Source of the DNA: Apostichopus californicus
Taxonomy: Eukaryota; Echinodermata; Holothuroidea; Aspidochirotida; Stichopodidae
NCBI GenBank assembly: GCA_020650975.1
Contig: JAIPMN010007440.1
Coordinates: 1 to 25,316, forward strand
Direction of reading: 5' to 3'
DNA: 25,316 nucleotides
Part shown: positions 12,101 to 24,100 of the stretch, piece by piece
How the letters are laid out: each line of letters starts with the position of its first letter
Position numbering within the stretch: the first letter of the stretch is position 1
Notes under the pieces: model-generated
What the model was told of the DNA's origin: nothing
Seen by the model: the letters and a program-made list of their open reading frames with translations, nothing else
Databases searched by the model: none
Position numbers and translations under genes: made by a program

Positions 12101-15100
12101 TCTCTTTTTGCACTTTTTCTTGCCCTCTAGGGAGTTATAAAACTTGTCTCCTCAATCAATTATCTCTTTATCATATGAGCTACTATTTGTGAAGTTTAAT
12201 TTATATTTTTCTGCCAATTTGATCTTCACAATCTCACTCTAGATCGATTGATTGATTGATGGAATGATTGACTGAAAATTGAACCAAACTGATTTGAAAT
12301 GTTTTTGTACTAATATAGAAGTTAAAGTGGGGCAGAATACAGACATAAAATCAGTTTTCTTCCATATTTTCAGAAGGTCAAATTACTGAAAAATTTGGTC
12401 AGCCCATATAACAAGGTAACTAGAATGTCTGAAATGATTTTTTTTCCCTCCAGAATGATGCATACTATTAATTGCATAACATCAAGTAATAGACTAAAAC
12501 ACCAGATTAACTATTCACCATAAAGACATGGTTTTGTAAACACTGTTGAATTATATGTCCTATATGTGTATCAGAATATCACCATTGCGCAGATGAGGTC
12601 ATAATGGCTTGTATCAGAATATTACCATTGCCCAGATGAGGTCATAATGGCTTGTTTCACTTCTCCTTGACGAGCAGCATCCTCAATCATTTGTATTCTA
12701 AAACTTGCAAAATATGTACATCTAAGATGGCTTTGTTGCCATGGAAACCAAAATGCTCATGAAATGGTTCTTGAGGGTTGATCAAACTTTGATATGTTCC
12801 ATATAACTTGTTCATCAAAGGGAAAAAAAACCCACTCTGAAAAAACAACCCACTCTTTGTGACTTGCCACGATGTTAGGGCACTTTTAAGCGAGAGGAAG
12901 GAGATCAGGATAACTTTGCAGGTAATTCTTGACTTAAAGGTAGTCATCATAGCTCACAGCTATTTGACTTTAATAATTGTGTTTGTCCCACAATACAACA
13001 AAGATGATTGAGGTTGTTGTTTTTACCTGTGGAAGCACCGGCTTGAATGAAGATTCGTGAGACTCAGCCATAGCGTATGTCATCAGAGCTATATTTCGCA
13101 GGTGTCTCGACTTCATCGTCTTCTCAAAGAGAAAATTGAGATTACTGGCCGAGTGAAGCCAACTGTCGAGTGCAGGCGAAGCTGTGGTCAGCAAGTTGAA
13201 GTCATTGCTGCAGATGCAAAACAAATTTATCAAAATGTTGAGACAGATAAATGAAACGAAATATTTGTTCAATATGTTTTTCAAATAATCTAAAATAAAT
13301 CAAAGAAGTAATATAATTTTTTTGAACATACTCTTTCATCTATTCCTTCAGACATTTTGCCACGATCAACATTACAGTGGGAGAGTACATATCGCTGCAG
13401 TTTTGATTAAAACCAAGAGAAAGATATAATCCAGCAGGTTGATAGACTTACAGAGTCGCAGTCTGTTCTCTCCTTGGATGAGGAGGAGTGGGTACATGGT
13501 TCCAAAAAGAGTCAACCCTGATGACCAGACTTGTTGCTCCCTGACCAATATTCTGCCCCTCATTCTCACTGCTCTTGGCTCTGGGATGTTTCTGAGCAGC
13601 AGGGCTCTGCTGCTCCCTAGATAAATGCCTTGTCAGCTTTCTCTTGGGAACCGGTGGACTACTGCCGTACTCTTTTGACAGAGATCTGGCCAGCTTTCTC
13701 CTGGCAGCATTGACGCTTCCCATCTTCTCGACTCCGTTGCCAAGACTGACCGCTATCTCCTCCACCCCTCCCTCCGCCATGATGGTGGTGGTTATGTTCG
13801 GCTGCACCATGTCCTCACTGATATTGAAGGAAGTATTCATACCTCTCTTCAGGGATTCAAAATCCAAGGGATCCAGGCAAAAGCTCACCCGGGAATGCTG
13901 AACGGGAATGGCGGTGGGAAGGTCCATCTCGTCCAAAAGGTTCCGTCCTTCTTGAAGGCGTCTCATCTGACAGTGGGCTTGAGAGAGAGTCATGGAGGAG
14001 ACCATTGAGTCCAGTAGAGGCTGGCAGCCACCATCCATGGAGGTGTGTCCTGGGGATGACTCCTGCTGCTGCTGGGGACTAGGGGTGAACTGATCTTCAA
14101 TCGGTTTGGATCTCAGGGTCATGAGGTTAAACGAGAACATTTCTAAATGCAGCACTAATAGCGATGCAGTGTTTTCCTTGCTTTTTGGTGTTGTAGGTTG
14201 AGCTTGCACTAGACAAAGGTTTATCTGTGTGCAATAAAATAGGATGTACAGAAAAAAGAAAAAATATGATAAATCTGAAATATATAAAGATGAGAAATGT
14301 GTTATCGCAATATGATCACAAAATCGGTAAAATCTGTTACAAGAGAAAGAATTTTTTTTTTTTTTTTTACATTTTAAAGAGAAAGAAAATTTTATATAGA
14401 AAGTCACAAACTGATCAAGAATCCAATGGGATTAATTACCTGTGGCAAGATGACTGTAAGCTTAGTCTCAGAAGGTGTGGTGTTAACCTGGCCTTTCTTT
14501 TGGACTTTCTTGGCTGTATTCAGAGCATGGCTTATGGAATTATGATGAATTGACTCCAAGAGTGAGCCCGGATGTTGACCAGCCAATGAACCAACGGCAG
14601 ATTCTAGAATCCTTTAAAATGCAAAGAAAAATCTTAAGGAGACTGACTGCAATTTAAATCCATATTCCTCTTTCCACCAGATTCATTAAATTTAATAGTT
14701 CCGTGTTGAACCAAAAAACATCATAAGGTTTCTCTTCTCATCCCAAAGAAGTGGGCTGTCACGTGGTTATGTATATTTGTATGTGATAATAACAACTTAA
14801 TCTCTGATTCTTACATGCAAAGTAGGCTAGGCTAAAAACATCTACTATGAAAGTGTGATAGGATCAGACTGTCTTTCCTCAGTTTTGTGAACAAACAGCC
14901 TTTCTCATGATTTCAAACCATCTGTTGAGACAATAATGCAAAACATTTTACCCTTTTCTTCTTCTTCATATCCATTTCAACGGTGAGAAGCTTTACAGGC
15001 AAATACAAGAAGCTGATTTAAAGAAAAGATTATTATAAAGATAACACAAAATAAAGAAAACTAAACTTACCTGTTAGCCGCATCCAAAAACAATGGGGTC

Positions 15101-18100
15101 AGTAGTATATTAATGGGTCCATCAATGCTGACTTTAATGGCCGTTCCAGAGGCAAGAGCAGGACTCTTCCCTGTATGAATACGAAACAAAAGTGGAAGTT
15201 GTCAAATTCTCAGAGTAAAAACAGCCACAAATAAATACGATTCTTTGAATCGTGGTGGTTTGTTCTTAAAAAGTAAGAGAAGTAAAAACCAAAAAGGACT
15301 TTTTACACAGAGAGCACAAAATGAAACAAAAATATTCCTGTTAGCTTTGTAAATATTGCAATACCAAAACTAGTATGTAAATTAACAAATGGACATCCCA
15401 AATTCAACATAGCAGTGAACATTTGAAAGGGCTCCAATTCCAGCAAAAAGAAACGTAACAAAAATAATATCAATGAAGAAACCTGAAACTGTCAGGAACA
15501 GATGCCTTCAGCTTTCCTTAATAGGTTCCTACCTTTCAATAGGAATGATTCATCTTCATCATTGCTCTCCTCTTGTTCACAAATATCCTCCTCCATCTCA
15601 GACAAGTCCTGATCCCTGGGCCTCTCTGCTATCATACTGGGCCCCAGACCCTGCTGCGCTACATGGAACTGAGGCGGGCTCATGATACCCGTTCTCAAGA
15701 AGTTGCCGCAAAACGGTTGTGTGTAGGGATCCGTGGCCCTCCAACTCTCCACAGAGGTAGGAGAGACTTTCAACCACTCCTGGCACTGGTTGTGATTCAA
15801 GTAAGGAATGTAACCTAAGAAGATCTGATCTTTCTCCGACTGAAGATTGTCTTTGGATCCCTTGGGAGCCGACTTGGTGGATCGGAATGAAATTGTGGAG
15901 GAGGTGGACACTTTCCGACTGGGTGAATTAACTTTCAGGGATGACATGGCGGTCATCTCCTCTGTCGGACTCTGGGCTGAACTGTAAGTGGAGGTTCCCT
16001 CTGTCGTGGTTGGTGACAAGGTGACCTTTGACACGCTGGTCTCCGAGACACTCTTCGCCCGCGCCTTGGTCCTTTCCGCGTCAGAATCTTCGTTAGCCGA
16101 GTAATATTCACTGTCCGAGACGCTCTCGGATGAGCTCTGATCGCCGGTGGATTTCGGCCTGCTCTTACTGCGCTGCCTCACATTGGAATCATCCACTGCA
16201 ACTTTGACTCTAAATGCTGCGGTGGGAAGGCTGTACGAGCTACCGGTCATCTTGGAAGCTTCCTCTCTGACCTTTGAGTGCATTGTCAAACTCGCTGTCC
16301 TTTTCACAGAGCTTCCCTTAGCTTCATTCTGAGGCACAGTCTTCTCATCTGATGCGACAGCTTCCAGTACCAAGGTTTTATCTGTTGTATCACTTTGTGC
16401 TTCTTGCTCCTGTTCTCGGTCTGATTCATCTTCCTCGGTATCACTGGCCTTCTTCGCTTCTTTCTCGGACGAGCTTGGTCCGTTTGCAGGTGCACCATCG
16501 TCACCTCCATGGACCGTGAACGTGTCCACCTCATCAGGGGAAGAAGAAGGAGAAGAATGCACCCATCCCCGAGTAAACTTAAACATTTTGGTAGGAGAAT
16601 CATCTGGGGTCCTATCGCAGGCTGCAAAGGCAACCTGACCCTTTTTGAGAAGACTCTCTCCGAAATGACCAGCAGCTTGGAATGAATCTGGCCTCCACAT
16701 CAATCCCGGCATAGATATATTGTCACCGTGGCGTAAGGGGTCCCTTTGCTTTAGTGTGAAGAACATACAACCCCCATGGCAACCACATTCGTCATGGTTA
16801 CTTTCGGTGGCCTGTAACGAAGTCAACTCCTCAGCGTTCCAGAGAAACCACAAACGTTTGGTCTTTGTGTCATGTTTCTTCAGAAAGTGCTTCTTGGCTT
16901 TGGTCAGCCTTTTCTCTTGAATGAATTGGACCAGATCAACATTGAGGGGACCAAAGATAACCGAGCCGGCATCCAGCCATATCATGCCATTGTTGGAGTT
17001 ACAGACGTATTGATGAACGGATATATCCTGGACGCTCAAGGTCAATCCATCCTTCACTCTGTGACTGTGGGCGTTACAAGATGCCAGACGAATACCTTCA
17101 ACCTGTGAATGACCAATCAAAGTAGTGTAAAACTAAGACAACAATTCAATTGGCCACAATCATAGGACCTTGATTTCAGTTTCAAAAATAATCTTTTCTC
17201 TCTGGTAACAGCTTTTTTTACCATTTTTGCTACTAAATGCAGTAATAATAATAATGACCATTCTTAAACCAAATATTTTGGAAGGAAACGGAAGGAAGAC
17301 ATTGTACAATAGAACAAGCACTGAAGATGGGATGCAACAGCTACAGATTTGAAGTCATTGTAACTTTAAGTTAACATATATGTTTATGACATGAAGATTG
17401 CAAATATATTACTAATACTTGGACGAGCCAATTTACATCAGCCATTCAACCCTGTATCAAACTCGAGGTGTGTTTAGCCATACACTTTAAATAGAGAGCA
17501 ATCTATTTTTCTTAGGAGGGGTGGGGATGGCATGGGGAGGACTGGAGTGGAGGTGAGGGTGGGGGTTGGGACTCACTTTCAAATCTAGAGCACAATCAGT
17601 CTCGACTATCTGAAGTTGAACTCCACTGAGATGTAACCTCGTCATTCGATACTTCAAATCGCCCTCCTCGGGGCAAGGAGTTCCGTAATGAGCTTCCTTC
17701 ATGGTGCACATCTTCTGAGGGATCATGTGCACGCAGAATTTGATTGGTTCGATTGGTTTCAGGTCATCCATGTCATCAAGGGCCAAGTGAAGAAACAGCT
17801 GTATGGCCTCTACTAAACATAACGCCTACAAATTGAAAACAAAAAATAAAGAGAACAGTTACATAAATTTTATCCTCAAAATTAATAAAAGTTTCCTCCT
17901 TCAATTGATTTAGCTTAGCTTTTAAGTAATCACTTTGGTTGATGAACTGAAAATGGAGGTGGTGACTGGTTGAGTAAGGCAAAGGTTTAAGGCTGATTGG
18001 AAATAATATCTCATCCATTTCTTGGCGGACTATATTACAAAAGTGTTCCAACCAAAGCCTGAGAAATATGCAATGGATATTGGAGACTAATTGGGTAATT

Positions 18101-21100
18101 TAAAGTGAGGACTGTAAAAACTGAATGGTAACATTTTGAAGCCTTTGCAAGATTTATTGGCATAGAGTACAAGATAAAGTTATTAAACTTTCCTGAAAAG
18201 TGATCAAAATAAGTGGGGAAAAAAGCCATACTTGTGAAGGTGAGAGCTTGCCACAGAGGGATCCAAGCTGTAGGTCAACCAGCCATGCATATTCAACAGT
18301 GATTGTCTCGGGTGGCAAACCGTTACCAGAAAACATCGCGTGACAACGTAGTTGGACACCTGAAAGTCCCAGGTACCCTTGATGGAGGTGTTTTCCTGTT
18401 CCCTCTCTCTGCAACGAAAGATCAGTAATGGCTATGGATAGAATGATTCCCTCCTGAATTCAGATCAATTTACCTTACCAGGGATGGCAGCAGGGTTTGC
18501 CCCTAGAAAGTTGGGGGACTTGGATGTCTCAAAGACTATCTAAGCTAATGTTGGGAACTTTATGAAAATCCAGAGAAAAAAATGCGTTTTAGGCTCCAAT
18601 TTGCGTATGCTACAGTGTGTTAGGATAATAGATAGAAATTCGCGGGAAAAGCTCATTCCTGTTTCAACTGGGACGGAAAGATCGTGTGGAGCCGGAACCA
18701 ACTTTCAAAATCTGGAAAAAGCCAGAATTCCGGCTAACTTAAACCCAAACCTTAAAAAAATAAAATTCCCAAAAATGACAAGGAAGGGCATAGACTGGAG
18801 AGGTTCGGGAATAGAGGGCGCACAGTGTTAAAAGCTCACAAATTCATTCTAGGCACGGTAGATCGAAAGTGCTAACGTTGTGGGGAGACAGATAAGCGAG
18901 GAGCTAGGTAAATATAACAAATCAAAGTTTCCTTTCAAATAACAAATTACACAGGAGAACAACAATAACATCAAATGATACTCTGGCTCATTCCAAGGAA
19001 ACAGGGTCTGGAATTAAGTATTCTTATGGTTCCCATATTAAGTGCATCATCATCTTCAAGTAAGGACTATTTCTGTACCTGGTTTTTATCTGTGACTGTG
19101 ACTAGAATAGGTGATAGCAACAACTGTATTCTGGTCTGCTCATAAGTCTTCTGTAGCTCCAAACAGAGCTGTTCCATTAGTATCACAGGGCAGTTTTCAT
19201 CCGCTTTGCTACAATGCTGATGAAGCAAAAATGAAGACGAAAAATACTTTAGAGTGGTAGGGTGGGGTGGTGGGGAGGGGGATGGTGAGGGCAAATCATA
19301 CAAATGCTTCCAAGCAGTAAAAATTCATCTGACAATGATGAGACTGAGCTAACAAACTTGTGACACCATGGTCATATCTCATTCCAAAATTTGAGGCCAG
19401 TAGTTTTCTTTAACTTCTTTATATCTTTTACAAGAATTCCAATATTTCTTCCATTTCTACAGAATACATTCTTGTTTACACAGTTTTCAAAGTTGTATGT
19501 GCCTTCTGGCATGAATCTTGAAGATTGTTGGGATCGGTCTGAATTTGCCTTTATCGCGGTAATAGATTTAAAGGAGCACTGACCACTGGTAAATGGCCTT
19601 TGATTCCATCGATATTCAGCGAGACTGTGACATCGAGATGTCTTAATCCTAAGGGGTTCATCCTCTTCTCCTCCTCCTTGAATTGTGCTGGTATTTCTTG
19701 GTACTCTGGACCATCGAAAGTAGTGATACTCTGAAATTCACCCAGGTAGTTCTCCTATAGACACATAAGAGATGAGGAATTATTATTATTATTATTACTC
19801 CGTTATTTATATAGCGCATAATCCGAAAGTTCTATGCGCTTGTACTTAACCCTGGTCATTGGTAACTTGTCACACCTACACACCAAAGTGTGCACAATTC
19901 AAACAATCTCTCCTGGGGCACCACAGTGCATCACAGCAACGTGTCCCCCGGGGGACTTCCCATAGGGTGCAGCCACAAACCGGCCCACACAACTATATTT
20001 ACAAGTCACCTCGCAAGTCCCCATTTATACACCTGGGTGAAGAGAGGCAATGGAGATAAAGTGCCTTGCCCAAGGACACAAGGCAATGATCTGGCCAGGG
20101 CTCGAACCTGTAATCCTTAGATTACCAGTCCACTGCATTAACCACTTGACCACAACACCCTCTACGAACAATTACTTCCAGGATAAAAGTAAAATGCTGA
20201 TTGGTTGCTTCCTTGTCCATTCAGGAGCTTGAAAGGTACTAGCTATTTAAACAAAATAATTATCACTGACTATGGTTCTTGTCTTTCTTCTCTTTTGACA
20301 TTACATAAATTTGATGATAATAATAATAATAATAATAACTGTTTTTTGTATAGCGCAGGTATCCAGAGCACAAGGCAATGTTCAAATGCGCTCCCAAATA
20401 AAGGGTCTAACTGTGATATTTCTCAAAAAGGATAGTTTTTAGCTGTTTTTTGAGATCCGTCTTACTGGATGGAGAAATAGGTGCCTCTTGTTTGGCTATG
20501 AGATTGTTCCACAGTCGTGGGGCCATCACGGAGAAAGCTCGCCCGCCAAAGTTAGTTGAATGAAATGATGGCTCCGCAAGCAAATATTTATTTTGGGACC
20601 TCAACGATTTGATTTATCAAATCATAAATATAAAATAGCAAACATACAGTAAATACAAAAACCGAAATGCAACGTTCTAAACACAGAAGGACAAAATTGC
20701 GATGAATGTGAGGTAACAGGTAACTAGCAACGTTGGTCGATCACAATGAGCATCAACCATCGGTCAGTCAGTCTTATCAAAAGGCACCAATCAGGTATGA
20801 GAACCTTTCTGGGCAGTACTCGATGGTTACCACAATCCGTACTTAAAGTCCATCAAGTAGGGGAGATTTCTTGGAATTTTACCACTAACCTTAAATAACC
20901 AGGAAATTGAAAAAACAAATTGACCAGTAATCAATTTAAGCTGTCCTGGCTACATCATCCCTGGATACAACAAATATTTCAAACAATACAATAATTCTCA
21001 GTGTTAAATACAAAGCTTGGTTTAAATAATTAAAATACCATATGCAGAAGCACTTTATTTGTTTCTAACATAAAAAGAAACCCCACCCCCCCCCCCAAAG

Positions 21101-24100
21101 AAATGGTGTTGGACAGATGGTAGTTACTCGTAACAACTGACAGTCTGTTTATGGATTTCATTATAGAAATCCACAAACTACATTATTTATTAAATAACAT
21201 AATTTTCATGTGAGTCGACAAATAACTCACAATCCTATTTCTAAAATGCTGTGCTTCCGTGTCAAAATGTCTGTTGCTTCACTTGTGAAAATGGGTATTA
21301 AATTGATTATTGCACAAGCTATTTGAAATATGAACGATATGTTGATTTTCATTCCTGTAATAATTAATCACATTTATTAAAGATTATTTTACCAAAAAAA
21401 AAACTGAAAAGAGTAAAATAAGAAATTTGTCCTACTTTTATGGCAAGAATGACGTTGACTATGGAGCCGTAAGCCATGACGCTGAGTGGCCCGATATCGA
21501 CCTCTAGGTGTAAGAGGTCAGAGGTCAACTCAGCTGCAGGTTCTGTGATGATGTCACTCTTTCTGAAGCCACCGTGAGGTTGTTCTGGTGGGAGGGTGGA
21601 GTACAGCGGCCCTTTCTTGCCCTTCCTTCGGAGTATGACTGGGACCTCGTGGTCCAGAGGTACTGGATGGTAATTGTACAAGACCGTAACAGCTACGACT
21701 GGAGCACAGGCAGCTTCAACCCAACCAGGCCTGAGAATAAAACAAGAATCAAAAATGACAATTCTTAAACAATATGCAAAGATTTTATAAACCTTTCAGA
21801 TGAAATGATCAGTGAATAGGTATGTACAATAAATATCATTTTATGAACAGAACTTCTCACCAACAAATTAAAATCAACCTACATAAGAACGTTCACTAAA
21901 AGTAGCACTTTTATGGCATTAAACCTTAAAAATATCTGGCAGGACTCAACTCAAAAGGAGAATTCAAACGCTCATCTTTTAAATACCAATATACAATATT
22001 TAACATAGTAAACATACAGTACCTTTACACATACCAATTTACACAGCATTGCACATGCCAGCACACATAGCATTTTACATAGCAATACCAATAGACAAGG
22101 CATACATACCAGTATACATAGCATAGTAAATACCAATATACATATTATTTGCATTAAAATGAAAACTCTGTCCTGCACCTCCATGTTCACCCACCTCCCA
22201 TTCCTGTCCCGTTGCCCTCTCACTCATCTCATATTTCAGTTACTCCACATCCATGCCCTTGTACTACTTCATAATCACTCGCAACGGTCATTCTTGGAAG
22301 TGTCACAGCCACATATTTCCACGATTTTTCAGACTTGATGATGAGATGATATCTAATGTAGCTGCTAACTACTGAGAATATCTCTAGTAACTTACCAGAA
22401 CTTTCAGATTAGTCACAAATTATTCCAACAAATTGACCTAAATTTAAATACTTACCTACTGGTGAAGTCTTTCCACATGTTCTTTGGGATCTTCATAGCA
22501 TTTCGGTCGGCCTCCCAGGAGCTACTCCCTTTAGCGGACTTATCCAGGGCCGCCAGGCAGGGCCTGCTGACATAACTCTCTGGCAGGTAGAGCATCGCAG
22601 CAGCTGAATCAGCCTGGAGTAAAAGGGAGAGAGACAGACCATGGCATAAAATGACCATTTAAGATACGTTTTGGGCAGTACAAACAGACTTTAAAGTGTA
22701 ACATGCTCCACAAAGTTATGTTTGGATGTGCTCAGGAATATTTGAGTGCCGGGCAGATTGTGCGGTAGTGTGATCCACACCATGGGAGAGGGATCTCATG
22801 GGGTGGGGTATCCCCTCCCCACTGGACAAATTTTGCACATGAAGTATGCTTAGGTGGTGCTATTTTTCCTATTCTGTGCCATGTATTCTCCCAGAATTTG
22901 GTTATGGTAAAATTTGTTAAATTATCATCAAAAAAGTGCTGGGCGGAAATGTTTAAAATACTGTTTGTGCTGGGCGGCATTCAGAACTGCTGGGCACAGC
23001 CGCCCGGTGCCGCCCAGTGTGAGCACATCCCTGATAAGTTATGTTCACTTTCATGACCAAAAGTACATCATTTCTCTCATATCTATCCTTTGACACAAAC
23101 AAGAGCGTCTCTTTAATGGATATTTGTGATCGAAGCTGCTGATAATTGCTGATGAATGCTCCCTTGAACCCGATGAATACTTAAGGGATAATAAAAATGA
23201 GTGTACTTACCCTCAGTAGTACTCTGATCGGGACAATGTCCGGACGGAATTCTGAAAACGGAAGGACGACAGACATTTCCAAGAGGTCCCCAATCAATCC
23301 AATGCACACTGTGAAAGACAAATTATTGTAATCATAAACATAACATGATATTAAGGAACATTAACTACAGAGGTTTATATACAAATTGATTTCAGTTATT
23401 CAGAATTTTGACCAGACCTGAACTTGCTGTCATCCAAAAAGTAATTAATTAAAGAACATCTTATTGTTTTCATTTAGCTCTGAAAAAAAAAATGTGCTGC
23501 CATCAGTTTTGTAAATGTTATTTGGCAAAAGCACATCATCAACAGAAAACCGAACGAGACATCGTCAAGAAATTTTGAGAGAGTACCGAAAGTGTTCGAT
23601 AAAAACGAGATTTGAAACCACTTAGGCTAACACAGGCTAACACTGATAACAATCCCTAATAAATATTCCTTGGCTTGAGGTACAAGTCAGAAGTCATAGT
23701 ACCATACATACCACATCATTTCGCTTTCAAACAAACAAGGTGTGTGTTATTAGATGCAATAAAACCTAGCATCTGGTAGGTGAGGGGTTCAAGCCCTGGC
23801 TGGCTCAAAATGAGGTGGGTTTTGTAATTGGATAGCCATACTGACAAGAAGTTTAAGTTATAAGCAATTCAGGTTATCCCACATTCCCAAGCAAACACTA
23901 ACAACAGCAGCCATTTCCATTGATGATTCTCACATAATTTAGACAGTATTATTAATATATTACAATTCATAAGACACATTTAATTTCACACATTTATTTC
24001 AACGACTTTTCGACAAAGTTTACAAGTATCAATCTTACCGTTTTCTTGTCCACCGGTATCGATCCAATTGTACTGATTATTGGGTAAAATAATTTCAAAC

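Noticed and set aside
16304-16633. 109-residue minus-strand open frame
   Set aside because: An out-of-register reading of BLTP1 exon 10. It is basic and low-complexity because the true frame is Ser/Glu-rich.
18478-18850. hAT-like element starting CAGGGATGGCAG
   Set aside because: No matching inverted end and no target duplication could be found downstream.
20098-20162. A functional tRNA gene on the minus strand
   Set aside because: The A and B boxes are present, but the acceptor and anticodon stems do not pair well and the sequence runs into a SINE body and tail.
20407-20604. Independent 65-residue gene
   Set aside because: It is the C-terminal remnant of a LINE reverse transcriptase ORF, followed by a LINE 3' UTR and tail.
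21972-22223. 83-residue hydrophobic Cys/Leu-rich minus-strand open frame that could pass for a membrane protein
   Set aside because: Created by tandem CATA/GCA-type repeats in an intron. The periodicity of the peptide follows the DNA repeat.
23750-23830. tRNA-like element with GGGTTCAAGCCC
   Set aside because: Only a B-box-like string is present; no A box at the right distance, no cloverleaf and no SINE tail.
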